61,426 nucleotides of DNA from an uncultured Eubacteriales bacterium (GCA_934647945.1 CAKUFK010000016.1:1-61426), one strand, 5' to 3'; counted from the first letter of the stretch, positions 24,889-32,876 are shown. Notes: generated by a model from the sequence alone, not told the origin. Program-made: numbers and translations.

Positions 24889-25710
24889 ATGTCGCGACGG
24901 ATGAAATGGATTTTGGGGATCGGTATTCCCGTATGCGGTATCCTGCTGGCGGCCGGGGCCCTCATCGTGATCTATCTGAAACTCCACGTAATAGAGCCTG
25001 TACGGTTCAGGTTCGACTACACCGACACAGGCTACGTCGCGGCAAGGGCGTCGGGGCGCTATTCACCGGTCTCAGTCCGGGAGCGGGTCGGCGGTACAGA
25101 ACTGACGGTCGAGGAAATCTTTGCCGACAATAAGCAAATCGCCATCCGCTACACGGTCACCGGTGTGGATGCCCTTCTCGGCGAAGATTCGTCGGCCTAT
25201 ACCTTGGCCGGCCGGTGCCGCGTAGAGATCGACGGCGCCTTCTACGATTACGCCGAGAACACCCGGACGGGGCCTATCCTCAATAACCGGTTTGAATCGA
25301 CGCTCCTTCTCGATTCGACCGATTACCCGTCGGATTTTACCTTTGGGGAAACGCCGCGATTGGCCCTGACGGTGAGGGGATATCCCGGGCAGGAGGAGGA
25401 AATTCGGCTGGAGACCCCATTTCGGGCCTATGCGGCCGAAATCGAAACCATCGGCGAGAGTCTGAAAGTGAACGGTAAGACCCTGCGGCTTGATTCCATC
25501 GGGAAGGGCTCCGCCACGATGACTCTGTATATCGGCGAGGCCGAGGACGACGCGCTCGGCGCGCTGTGTCTGGATGTTGGCGAGGACAGGGCGGTACAGG
25601 CGCAGCTCGTCGACTATCGAAAGCGGGAGGTCCGGTTCCCGGCGCTGAAAACGGGGGATATTTATGCCGTCCGCATCCACGGTCAGACCCTGTTTGAGGG
25701 CATATATTGA
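24889..25710 (+). CDS. Membrane-anchored hypothetical protein
   Basis: A 273-residue protein with an N-terminal anchor (WILGIGIPVCGILLAAGALIVIYL) and an extracytoplasmic part rich in beta strands (VGGTELTVEEIFADNKQIAIRYTVTG, LLLDSTDYPSDFTFG), similar in flavour to DUF4179-like or Ig-like sensor domains. GAGAGAGGTG precedes ATG 24889. GC content returns to the genomic level here, so it is outside the AT-rich island. No partner function is evident. Confidence 0.55.
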   Translation: MSRRMKWILGIGIPVCGILLAAGALIVIYLKLHVIEPVRFRFDYTDTGYVAARASGRYSPVSVRERVGGTELTVEEIFADNKQIAIRYTVTGVDALLGEDSSAYTLAGRCRVEIDGAFYDYAENTRTGPILNNRFESTLLLDSTDYPSDFTFGETPRLALTVRGYPGQEEEIRLETPFRAYAAEIETIGESLKVNGKTLRLDSIGKGSATMTLYIGEAEDDALGALCLDVGEDRAVQAQLVDYRKREVRFPALKTGDIYAVRIHGQTLFEGIY

Positions 25711-25713
25711 CTC

Positions 25714-25777
25714 TGCCAAGCAGGCGGCCGTAGACGAGCAGGGACGCCTGGAGGGCCGCTTTTTGCCGGGTATTTGC
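25714..25777 (+). pseudogene. Intergenic fragment of an mnmG-like sequence
   Basis: Bases 25720-25759 match mnmG 19746-19785 at 36 of 40 positions, and the same reading frame gives KQAAVDEQGRLEGRFLPG against QQAAVDEQRRLEGRRLPS of MnmG. No other part of mnmG is recognisable around it. It lies between two hypothetical membrane-protein genes. Confidence 0.6.
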
Positions 25778-25835
25778 CAAGAACGGCCCGCTGTGGTAGG
25801 ATAGACCCGAGGGATGTGAAAGGAGAGGTGTATGA

Positions 25836-26393
25836 ATGGCGGGTCTGTCCAGACGATGGAAAACCGGGCTGCTGGCGGCGGGAGCCCTGCTTATAGCGGT
25901 GGGAGGCGGCCTGTTTTGGTATCGGCGCCCACAGGCGGTCCGGACGGGGGACATGGACTTTCATTTTATGAGCGGGGTCAGCAACGCCGGGGTGATCGAC
26001 CGACCGGCCGACGTCGACGCCCGGTTTGCGGACGAGCTGGTTCTTCCGGTAACGCTGCTCAAACGAAACCGGTTGTTTTCCGCACCGGAATTCTCCGTCG
26101 TGACGGAGGTAGACGGGGTCCGGCGCCAGTCCGGTTATTTTGGAGGATGCCGGTCGTATTACGGGCAGTTGTATGTGCAGGCACATATACCGCCGGAGCA
26201 GAGCGGGGATGCCTATCGATATACCTTTACATTTTATGAAAGCGACGGCTGGCCGGGGGCCTTTTTGTATGTATCGCGGCGGGGCGACACCCTGGAGTAT
26301 ACGTCCGATCCGCCTCCGGAGCTGTTTCTGCCGGACGGCGGGCAGGCCGCAGAGGAGAATCCGGAAGGAACGAACGGGACGGAGGGCGGATGA
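25836..26393 (+). CDS. Membrane-anchored hypothetical protein
   Basis: A 185-residue protein with a transmembrane segment near residues 9-28 (TGLLAAGALLIAVGGGLFWY) and an outer domain of beta type ending in an acidic, Gly-rich tail. GGAGAGGTG gives the ribosome site. The stop codon is one base before the next start, so it is probably co-transcribed with the DUF3795 gene. No family recognised. Confidence 0.55.
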   Translation: MAGLSRRWKTGLLAAGALLIAVGGGLFWYRRPQAVRTGDMDFHFMSGVSNAGVIDRPADVDARFADELVLPVTLLKRNRLFSAPEFSVVTEVDGVRRQSGYFGGCRSYYGQLYVQAHIPPEQSGDAYRYTFTFYESDGWPGAFLYVSRRGDTLEYTSDPPPELFLPDGGQAAEENPEGTNGTEGG

Positions 26394-26394
26394 G

Positions 26395-26808
26395 ATGCGG
26401 ATGCCGGAAGGCGAGGCCGACAGCCGCTTTTTCGCCCCCTGCGGAATGAACTGCCTGGTATGTTATCGGCATTGCCGCCATCCGAAACCCTGCCCGGGAT
26501 GCCGCGCTGAAGATGGGGCGAAACCGGCCCACTGCCGGAGCTGCGCCATCCCCATCTGTGCCGGGGAGAAAGGGGCAGAATCCTGCCATGCCTGCGCCGC
26601 CTTTCCCTGCGGCCGGATCCGGTCACTCGACAAACGCTACCGCCTCCGGCATGGAATAAGCCTGATTGGGAACAGCCAGGTGGTGCGGGCACAGGGGCTG
26701 GCCGCCTTTATGGAACAGCAGAAGGTGGCGTTTACCTGCCCGGAATGCGGCGGGATTTGGTCTCTTCAGGACGACGAGTGTAGCGAGTGCGGATGCAAAA
26801 TCCCATAG
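26395..26808 (+). CDS. DUF3795 cysteine-rich protein
   Basis: A 137-residue protein of the DUF3795 type: CGMNCLVCYRHCRHPKPCPGC, then HCRSCAIPIC and SCHACAAFPCGRI, followed by LDKRYRLRHGISLIGN. The twelve or so cysteines in CxxC pairs are likely to hold zinc or iron-sulfur. A second zinc-ribbon-like pair (CPECGG...CSECGC) closes the protein. ATG 26395 follows GGAGGG. Function of the family is unknown. Confidence 0.8.
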   Translation: MRMPEGEADSRFFAPCGMNCLVCYRHCRHPKPCPGCRAEDGAKPAHCRSCAIPICAGEKGAESCHACAAFPCGRIRSLDKRYRLRHGISLIGNSQVVRAQGLAAFMEQQKVAFTCPECGGIWSLQDDECSECGCKIP

Positions 26809-26814
26809 AAAAAG

Positions 26815-26852
26815 TACCCTCGGGAGAAAACACCGGTTTTCTCCTGAGGGTA
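26815..26852 (+). terminator. Terminator after DUF3795 gene
   Basis: A 17-bp stem with one wobble pair (26815-26831 with 26836-26852) around ACCG, starting seven bases after the stop codon. Confidence 0.75.
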
Positions 26853-26958
26853 TACTATATGATGGCCGGTCGAAAGGCGGACCTTCGCACGGGGAAAAGG
26901 CATATGCGAGGCAATACAGGGCCGTCCTACGCACAACGAGTATAAAAGACAGAATAAA

Positions 26959-27801
26959 CTACCTTTTGTAATATTGCGTTGACGGTTGACAGCTGGGGCA
27001 AAAATAGATGCTTCCGCCCAGGTAAGCTTCTTTGACAAGGGAGGCGCCGCAGTGTGGGCAGGGGTACAGGACGGTGTTGCGGCAGAGGAGGGTAAAGTAG
27101 CCCCCCGGGCGGCCGTAGAGATCCTTTTCCGTGTTGCGGCCCCCGGCCTCGGCCATCTCCCGCAGGGTGGTCTTCACTGAGCCGAACAGAGCGTCCTGAT
27201 CAGCCGAGGACAAGGAGGAAACTGCGCGCTTGGGGTGAACGCCCGCTCGGAACAGGATGTCTTGGAGCACGCCGTTGCCGAGCCCAGGGATCCGCTGTTC
27301 GGTTGCCAGGAACGCTTTGGCCGAGAGGGAGGGCTTGACGCTTCGCAAAAGCCCGTCGAAATAAACGGGACTGAAATCGTCGGACAGCGGGCAGGGCTTC
27401 TGCCGGGCCGCCTCGTCGTACGCGGAGACCGGCAGGGAATCGTAGCCGATCAGGGCACCGTACATCTGAACCGATCCGACCAGGCGGGTACCGTCCTCAA
27501 ATTCCAGATAGAGCTGATGCTTTTTCGGTATTGTGCCGCCGGCAGGAACAAGGCGCAGGCAGATGCCGTCGGCGAATAGAAAGCCGCCGCTCCCTTTCAG
27601 GCGCAGATGCACTTTCCCGCCATAGGAATGGGCGCCCTCGATTTCACGGCCAGTAAACCGGATGGGATACGCGGCGGGATCCCCGTCGTACCAAGCGAAG
27701 CGATGGGGGGAGGTGTTGGCCCGGACGTCGGTAATCCGTTTATCCCGCAGCTCCCGGTCCAGCTGTTCCGCCAGAACCAAGCCTTCCGGCAGTTCGATCA
27801 C
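26959..27801 (-). CDS. Fpg/Nei (MutM)-like DNA glycosylase homologue with altered active site
   Basis: A 280-residue member of the Fpg/Nei fold: N-terminal beta sandwich, helix-two-turn-helix (PGLGNGVLQDILFRAGVHPKR near residue 170) and C-terminal zinc finger (CPHCGASLVKEAYLGGSIYFCPSC). Canonical enzymes begin MPELPE, with Pro2 as nucleophile; here the start is GTG-ATC-GAA, giving MIELPE, so Pro2 is Ile while Glu3 is kept. The finger arginine of GRSTxYC is also missing (GGSIYFC). AAAGGAGG eight bases upstream fixes the start. It may be a non-catalytic or mechanistically different damage binder. Confidence 0.85.
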   Translation of the reverse strand: MIELPEGLVLAEQLDRELRDKRITDVRANTSPHRFAWYDGDPAAYPIRFTGREIEGAHSYGGKVHLRLKGSGGFLFADGICLRLVPAGGTIPKKHQLYLEFEDGTRLVGSVQMYGALIGYDSLPVSAYDEAARQKPCPLSDDFSPVYFDGLLRSVKPSLSAKAFLATEQRIPGLGNGVLQDILFRAGVHPKRAVSSLSSADQDALFGSVKTTLREMAEAGGRNTEKDLYGRPGGYFTLLCRNTVLYPCPHCGASLVKEAYLGGSIYFCPSCQPSTQYYKR

Positions 27802-27841
27802 GGGGCACGCCTCCTTTTATCTGAAACGGATATGTGGATCT

Positions 27842-28372
27842 TTAACAATGCCAGTTGATTTTGGCGGGGTGGGGCTCGTTTTCCACCGCGATCCGCCGCA
27901 GGTCGTCTTCCATTTTTGCGCATTCTTCGGCCGCGATGCGGTCGTACACGCCGGAGGGTTCGTTTGTGCCGACCCGGTCGTAGGCGATTGCCGCCGAACC
28001 GTAAAAGGCCAACCCCAGGGAATGGGTGGGCGTGTGGATACAGGCCGCGGCCTGCCCGCACGTCCGTGCAGCCGCCTGGGCTGCCGGATAGTCCTCCGCC
28101 TCTCTTGCGGCGGCGTGGCATTCCTGCAGGATGATCCGTTTGACCTCCGGAAGCTTCACTTTGCCATCCATCCAATCGCGGGCCGCCTGCAGGGCGTGGA
28201 AGGGCCGGCGGTCGTGCGGAAACGTTTTGGCGTAGATCGGCAGGATCTGCGCTTCGGCATACCCGATGCACCAGGCGGCGATGGTTGCCTTGCTTTGCGT
28301 CTCGATGAGCCGCATCAGGGATACGATATACGGCGAATCCGCCGCCCCGAGCATTTTGCGTGGTTTCGGCAT
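27842..28372 (-). CDS. Imm-5-like putative immunity protein
   Basis: A 176-residue, mostly helical protein (FHALQAARDWMDGKVKLPEVKRIILQECHAAAREAEDYPAAQAAARTCGQAAACIHTPTHSLG split over residues ~55-125) that matches the Imm-5-like group of putative immunity proteins. GGAAAGGAG precedes ATG 28372. No toxin gene is adjacent, so it may be an orphan immunity gene or have another role. It lies just 3' of tRNA-Arg, separated by the tRNA terminator. Confidence 0.7.
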   Translation of the reverse strand: MPKPRKMLGAADSPYIVSLMRLIETQSKATIAAWCIGYAEAQILPIYAKTFPHDRRPFHALQAARDWMDGKVKLPEVKRIILQECHAAAREAEDYPAAQAAARTCGQAAACIHTPTHSLGLAFYGSAAIAYDRVGTNEPSGVYDRIAAEECAKMEDDLRRIAVENEPHPAKINWHC

Positions 28373-28446
28373 GAATGTGGCTCCTTTCCTGACGGATGGG
28401 AGGCGTATGGCCTACGGCGGAGTGAGGCACCGCTTTTTTAAATAAT

Positions 28447-28481
28447 AAAAACCCTGCCATGGCATCAGCCGCAGGGTTTTT
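28447..28481 (-). terminator. Terminator downstream of tRNA-Arg
   Basis: AAAAACCCTGC and GCAGGGTTTTT (28447-28457, 28471-28481) form an 11-bp stem; on the minus strand the T run follows directly after the tRNA 3' end. Confidence 0.85.
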
Positions 28482-28555
28482 GGCACCCCCGACCAGAATC
28501 GAACTGATAACTACCCCTTAGGAGGGGGTTGTTATATCCATTTAACTACGGGGGC
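28481..28555 (-). tRNA. tRNA-Arg (anticodon CCT)
   Basis: Read on the minus strand: acceptor GCCCCCG, D-loop GTTAAATGGAT, anticodon arm ACCCC-CTCCTAA-GGGGT with anticodon CCT, T-arm with TTCGATT, and encoded CCA. The acceptor stem closes with CGGGGGT, including one G-T pair at the end. It decodes AGG arginine codons. Confidence 0.93.
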
Positions 28556-28743
28556 CGATATAGAGTGGGACGGAACGATGAGGAGCCAGGAGAACGCGCG
28601 CCGGCTTCGGGTGGCCGCGGCGGATCCCGCACGGAGACCAGCCAGCAGGCTAGGAATATTATACCTGTCCGCCTTTTGTTTGTCAAATCGTTGTTTTTCG
28701 CGGAAAACGGGTGTATACTGGTGCAGGGAAGGAGGAATGCGTG

Positions 28744-29064
28744 ATGCCCAAAGAGCTCCCGCTTGTGGAACTGCGGGACGCCATTGTCCGTCTGGCTGCC
28801 CCTGAGACCATTTTGCTGGTCAGCCGGAAAGAGGCGGTGGACGGGAGCCTGACTGCTGTCAAGCTCTGCGTCGTCATCGGCGAAGGGGACCCCGATGCTG
28901 TGGAACGCCGCCTGTATATGGACATTGACTCCGATCTGCCCTACGATGTCCTGGTGTATACGAGGGGGGAATGGGATCGGCTGGCAGAGGATGCCGCCAG
29001 CTTTGCCTCCCGGATTCGGAAGACGGGGAGGGTACTGTATGCGGCGAACGCGGCACACGAGTGA
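28744..29064 (+). CDS. MNT-type nucleotidyltransferase-like antitoxin (degenerate active site)
   Basis: A 106-residue protein aligned by pattern with small MNT nucleotidyltransferases that accompany HEPN proteins: LLVSRKEAVDGSLTAVKLCVVI...ERRLYMDIDSDLPYDVLVYTRGEWDRL. The canonical GSxxxG...DxD motif is absent (VSRKE...TAV), although the later YDVLVY strand is kept, so adenylyl transfer seems unlikely. AGGAGG precedes ATG 28744. The 3' end overlaps the HEPN gene by 26 bases, typical of MNT/HEPN toxin-antitoxin operons. Confidence 0.7.
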   Translation: MPKELPLVELRDAIVRLAAPETILLVSRKEAVDGSLTAVKLCVVIGEGDPDAVERRLYMDIDSDLPYDVLVYTRGEWDRLAEDAASFASRIRKTGRVLYAANAAHE

Positions 29065-29467
29065 CAGCCGTCTGTTTTTCGACTGGCTGGAAATCGCGGC
29101 ACGGGATTTGCTGGCCGCCCGGCTCCTCCTGGAGCAAGGGCAGTGCCTGGATATCGCCGGCTTCCACTGCCAGCAGTGCCTGGAAAAGGCGCTCAAAGCC
29201 TACCTGCTCGATCGGACCGGGGTGCTGCCCGACGGGCACAACCTGACATGGCTCTGCAAGCAGGTCGCCAAGTTCGACGCCTCTTTCCGCCCTTATATCC
29301 AACACACGGCCGGGCTCAACCGCCTGTATATTGAGACACGGTATCCTTCAGACAACGGCCTGCATCTTTCCGCTGAAACGGTGGGGGCCGTGTATGAGTT
29401 CGCACAGACCGTCTATACACAGATTTGTGATGAGATTTACGATGCCGTGGACGTGGAAGAAGATTGA
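29039..29467 (+). CDS. HEPN domain protein (toxin half of MNT/HEPN pair)
   Basis: A 142-residue all-helical HEPN protein: FFDWLEIAARDLLAARLLLEQG...DIAGFHCQQCLEKALKAYLLDRTG...HNLTWLCKQVAKFD...YIETRYPSD. HEPN proteins are usually RNases acting as toxins in MNT/HEPN systems; the classic R-x4-6-H motif is not obvious here (RYPSDNGLH has a longer gap), so catalytic status is uncertain. ATG 29039 lies inside the upstream gene, implying coupling. It may instead be a housekeeping HEPN/NT pair. Confidence 0.78.
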   Translation: MRRTRHTSDSRLFFDWLEIAARDLLAARLLLEQGQCLDIAGFHCQQCLEKALKAYLLDRTGVLPDGHNLTWLCKQVAKFDASFRPYIQHTAGLNRLYIETRYPSDNGLHLSAETVGAVYEFAQTVYTQICDEIYDAVDVEED

Positions 29468-29522
29468 AAATATACAAAAAGGATATTAATTTAGAGTTTA
29501 TACTACAAGGAGATGCGTTTGG

Positions 29523-30593
29523 GTGAGAAAATGGATATCCGGCCTGCTGGCCGGTTTGCTGATCGTGATCGTGAGCGCCGGATGTGGCAAAGCCCCCGCT
29601 GTGTCGGCACCGCCGGATTCATCGGAGGGGGGAGTACTGACCTTGCCGACCGAATCGGAGGCAAGCACCACACAGCCGCCGGTGAGCAACGAGAACCTCA
29701 ACCCCCTCACCGGGAAAAGCGATCTGACCAAGGGAGGGACCCGTCCGGTGGGGGTCATGATCGGGAACAACTCCACCTCCCGTCCCCAGCACGGCATCGA
29801 CAAGGCAGACCTGTATGTCGAGGCGGAGACAGAGGGAGGGATCACCCGGATTCTGGCCTTGTTTGCCAATGCAGAACGCATCCCGGCCCAGCTCGGCCCG
29901 GTCCGGTCGGCGCGCTCCCCGTTTGTGACCATTGCGCAGGCCATGGACATCGTGTATGCCCATGCCGGGGGCAGTACCCCTGCCTTGGATACCCTGAAAA
30001 AGATCAAGATCGACAACATCAACGCCCTCTCTTACGATGGCAGCACCTTCTGGCGGGACGAACAGCTGAAAAAGAGCAAGGGTCTGGAATACAGCATGAT
30101 GACCAGCGGAGACAAGATGAAAGCCCGTATGGACAAGCTGAAAATCGGGACGACGGCCACCCGGCCGGTGCCCTTTGGTTTTGGGGACAAAGCCGGGAAC
30201 GGCGCGGGCGCCAGTCTGCAGGTGAATGTCAGTGACTCCCGGGCTGTCACCTTTGTATACGATAGCACTTCTGGGTTGTACACCAAAGGCAACGGCAAGA
30301 TCGGGGACACGACCACGCATAAGGCGGCGGACGGCACGCCGATCCAGGTGACCAACATCTTGGTGATGTACGCCGACAAGGTGATGGAAAACGAACTGAC
30401 CTGCAACTTCAAGTTGGCCTCCGGTTCCGGCCTGTTGGTGACGGGTGGGACCAGCCGCCCGATGACCTATACCTGTACCGCGGACAAGCTGGCGTTCCGG
30501 GAGGAGGATGGGACCGAGCTGGCGGTGTCGCCCGGGAAGACGTATATCTGCCTGGTGAATTCCAAGCTCAAGAGCAAGACGGCGCTGGCCTGA
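29523..30593 (+). CDS. DUF3048 lipoprotein (YerB-like)
   Basis: A 356-residue lipoprotein: GTG start with AAGGAG upstream, signal ending IVSAGC. After a Ser/Thr/Pro linker the DUF3048 domain is clear: RPVGVMIGNNSTSRPQHGIDKADLYVEAETEGGITRILALF and GPVRSARSPFVTIAQAMDIVYAHAGGS, then a C-terminal DUF3048_C half (NILVMYADK, SGSGLLVTGGTSRPMTYTC). The role is unknown, perhaps envelope related. A terminator containing a parS-like site follows. Confidence 0.9.
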   Translation: MRKWISGLLAGLLIVIVSAGCGKAPAVSAPPDSSEGGVLTLPTESEASTTQPPVSNENLNPLTGKSDLTKGGTRPVGVMIGNNSTSRPQHGIDKADLYVEAETEGGITRILALFANAERIPAQLGPVRSARSPFVTIAQAMDIVYAHAGGSTPALDTLKKIKIDNINALSYDGSTFWRDEQLKKSKGLEYSMMTSGDKMKARMDKLKIGTTATRPVPFGFGDKAGNGAGASLQVNVSDSRAVTFVYDSTSGLYTKGNGKIGDTTTHKAADGTPIQVTNILVMYADKVMENELTCNFKLASGSGLLVTGGTSRPMTYTCTADKLAFREEDGTELAVSPGKTYICLVNSKLKSKTALA

Positions 30594-30620
30594 CCCCTGC
30601 CTGGAAGATAGAAACGGAAG

Positions 30621-30657
30621 AAAGAGGGCGTGTTTCATGTGAAACACGCCCTCTTTT
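30621..30657. terminator. Terminator whose stem contains a parS-like site
   Basis: AAAGAGGGCG and CGCCCTCTTT flank TGTTTCATGTGAAACA, producing a hairpin of about 17 bp per arm with only the two central bases unpaired, followed by TTAT on the plus strand. It lies between the convergent DUF3048 gene and a small minus-strand gene. Confidence 0.85.
30631..30646. promoter_or_regulatory. parS-like site 1
   Basis: TGTTTCATGTGAAACA differs from the canonical parS TGTTTCACGTGAAACA at one central base. It sits about 0.5 kb from soj, as expected for origin-proximal Spo0J loading sites. Confidence 0.85.
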
Positions 30658-30854
30658 TATCGGATCTGTGGGTTGACAAGTGAGGCGACATATGCCTGCA
30701 TTTCCCGTTTTGAGGAAATTTGATGGGTGTGCTCGATGACCGACTGCTGCGAGGCGGGCGGCATGGCAGCGAATACCTCCATGGCGGCGCGGTTCTGTGC
30801 CAACGCCATGCCCAGGCCCATGGGGATTTCCGGGCCGTTCACCAAATTCTCCAT
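30657..30854 (-). CDS. Small conserved hypothetical protein
   Basis: A 65-residue soluble protein (PEIPMGLGMALAQNRAAMEVFAAMPPASQQSVIEHTHQISSKREMQAYVASL in two helical halves), a type often seen in Clostridia without assigned function. GGAAAGGATGG precedes ATG 30854. The stop codon touches the terminator/parS hairpin. Confidence 0.65.
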   Translation of the reverse strand: MENLVNGPEIPMGLGMALAQNRAAMEVFAAMPPASQQSVIEHTHQISSKREMQAYVASLVNPQIR

Positions 30855-30977
30855 GACAAACCATCCTTTCCAAACGTGTCTATCCTCAGTATTCCTAAAA
30901 AACCGGGAAAATATACCCGAGGACAGAAGGAGAAATGGGGTGGTGCAGGAAAAAAGCTTTTCCCCTTATAAAATCTG

Positions 30978-30986
30978 TGCTATAAT
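30978..30986 (+). promoter_or_regulatory. Extended -10 promoter of soj-spo0J operon
   Basis: TGCTATAAT (30978-30986) gives an extended -10 element, about 118 bases before the TTG start of soj. No clear -35 box. Confidence 0.6.
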
Positions 30987-31103
30987 ATCCTCATATGTCG
31001 TCCGGACTGGCGGGCAATCGCCGAAATAGCCGACAGCCGGACATAGGCGGTTTTGAGAAGACGGCCCGTTGCTTCATGGCCGGGCGGGGAAAGAGGTGCC
31101 GGT

Positions 31104-31865
31104 TTGGGCAAGATCATTGCAGTTGTCAACCAGAAAGGCGGTGTCGGCAAGACCACCACCACGGTGAATCTATCCGCGGCGGTGGGAGCCAAGGGCCGTC
31201 GGACCCTCCTGGTGGATATCGACCCCCAGGGGAATGCGACCAGTGGGGTGGGAGCGGACAAAAAACAGGCCGGGCCTACGGTTTACGAGCTCCTGATCGG
31301 CACTGCTGAACCGGAGCAGGCCATCCGCCGCACCTCCTTTTCCAGGCTGGATCTGCTGCCCTCCAGCATTGCGCTGGCCGGGGCCGAGATTGAAATGGTG
31401 GAGCTCGCCCGCCGGGAGGGCCGCCTGAAAGCCGCCCTCGCCCCTCTGCGGGACAGATATGACTATCTCTTTGTGGACTGCCCGCCCTCGCTCGGGTTGC
31501 TCACCCTCAACGCCTTATGTGCGGCCGACACCTTTTTGGTCCCCATCCAGTGCGAGTATTATGCGCTGGAGGGCCTCTCTCAGTTGATGGCGACGGTTCG
31601 GCAGGTCAAACGGCTCTACAACCCGACCCTGGATCTGGAAGGCGTCCTCCTGACGATGTACGACGGGCGGCTCAATCTGACGCAACAGGTGGTGGCAGAG
31701 GTGAAAAAATTCTTTCCTCGCAAGGTTTTCTCAACCCCCATCCCCCGCAGCGTCCGTTTATCCGAAGCGCCCAGCTTCGGTAAACCGATCCGATATTATG
31801 ATGGGGGTTCCCGTGGTGCAGAGGCCTATGAACGGCTGGCGGACGAGCTGGTTTCCCATCGCTGA
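31104..31865 (+). CDS. soj: Chromosome partitioning ATPase ParA/Soj
   Basis: A 253-residue deviant-Walker ATPase that regulates DnaA and works with Spo0J in chromosome segregation. KGGVGKTTTT (residues 11-20), DIDPQGNATSGVG, and VDCPPSLGLLTLNAL are diagnostic. I chose TTG 31104 because the protein then begins GKIIAVVNQKGG and AAAGAGG is well placed; a longer frame adds only non-conserved residues. It is followed by a parS site and spo0J. Confidence 0.95.
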   Translation: MGKIIAVVNQKGGVGKTTTTVNLSAAVGAKGRRTLLVDIDPQGNATSGVGADKKQAGPTVYELLIGTAEPEQAIRRTSFSRLDLLPSSIALAGAEIEMVELARREGRLKAALAPLRDRYDYLFVDCPPSLGLLTLNALCAADTFLVPIQCEYYALEGLSQLMATVRQVKRLYNPTLDLEGVLLTMYDGRLNLTQQVVAEVKKFFPRKVFSTPIPRSVRLSEAPSFGKPIRYYDGGSRGAEAYERLADELVSHR

Positions 31866-31914
31866 GGGCCGGCGCAAGCGTCTTGGAGGATAACACGGGT
31901 AGAAATGGACAAGC

Positions 31915-31930
31915 TGTTTCACGTGGAACA
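31915..31930. promoter_or_regulatory. parS-like site 2 (between soj and spo0J)
   Basis: TGTTTCACGTGGAACA differs from canonical parS at one base in the right arm. It lies in the 86-base gap between soj and spo0J. Confidence 0.9.
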
Positions 31931-31951
31931 TATTGCGAAAGGATGGAGTCG

Positions 31952-32809
31952 ATGGCAACGAAAAAAGGTGGGCTGGGGAAAGGGCTGGAGGCCCTTTTTG
32001 CGGAAAATGCGGTGGAAGAGAGCGGCCGTGCCGTAACCCTACCGATCGCGGATATCGAGCCCAATCGGGGGCAGCCCCGCAAGCAGTTCGACGATGCCGC
32101 TCTTGCGGATCTCGCGTCTTCCATCGCTCAGCATGGGGTGATCCAGCCGCTGCTGGTACGCCCTCTGCCCGGAGGCGGGTATCAGCTGGTCGCGGGGGAG
32201 AGGCGTTGGCGGGCCTCCCGGATGGCGGGCTTGTCCGAAGTTCCCGCCGTGGTACGGGAGATGTCGGAGCAGGAGGCCGCCGAGTTGGCGCTCATCGAAA
32301 ATCTGCAGCGTCAGGATCTCAATCCTATGGAAGAGGCAATGGGCTACCAGACCTTGATGGAGACCTATGGCCTAACGCAGGAGGAGGCCGCAAAAGCGGT
32401 GGGCAAATCCCGTCCGGCGGTCGCCAATGCCTTGCGTCTGCTCCATCTGCCGCAGGAGGTAGCCGGATTGGTGGCAGCGGGACGCCTGACCGCCGGCCAC
32501 GCCCGGGCGATCCTCGCTTTTGAAGGCGAGGAGGAGCAGCGGCGGGTTGCCCGGGCGGCGGTCGAGAGAGAATTGCCGGTACGGGCGTTGGAAAAGATGG
32601 CGAAGACCGCCAAAAAGGAGAAAAAAGAGGCGGCGTCTCCGGCCGCTTTTCCGAAAGACGCCTTTTACGCTGAGGTCGAGCTGGCTTTATCCGAGCAGAC
32701 GGGCCGGAGGGTCAAGGTTGCGGAAAAAGGGGACAAGGGTGTCCTCCAGATTGAATTTTACGGCAGGGAGGATCTGCAGGAGCTGGCCAATCGGCTGGCG
32801 CCACGCTGA
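31952..32809 (+). CDS. spo0J: Chromosome partitioning protein ParB/Spo0J
   Basis: A 285-residue CTP-dependent DNA clamp loaded at parS. N-terminal GLGKGLEALF box that stimulates ParA, CTP-binding motifs GERRWRASRMAG and ENLQRQDLNPMEEA, helix-turn-helix (LTQEEAAKAVGKSRPAVANALRLLHLP), and a C-terminal dimer domain (LQIEFYGREDLQELANRL). ATG 31952 has GAAAGGA at eight bases. Forms an operon with soj. Confidence 0.95.
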   Translation: MATKKGGLGKGLEALFAENAVEESGRAVTLPIADIEPNRGQPRKQFDDAALADLASSIAQHGVIQPLLVRPLPGGGYQLVAGERRWRASRMAGLSEVPAVVREMSEQEAAELALIENLQRQDLNPMEEAMGYQTLMETYGLTQEEAAKAVGKSRPAVANALRLLHLPQEVAGLVAAGRLTAGHARAILAFEGEEEQRRVARAAVERELPVRALEKMAKTAKKEKKEAASPAAFPKDAFYAEVELALSEQTGRRVKVAEKGDKGVLQIEFYGREDLQELANRLAPR

Positions 32810-32876
32810 AAACCCGACAGGAAGGGGACACCCCCTTTGCTAAATAAATCAGGACGGAAGAAATGGGGACAAGAAG

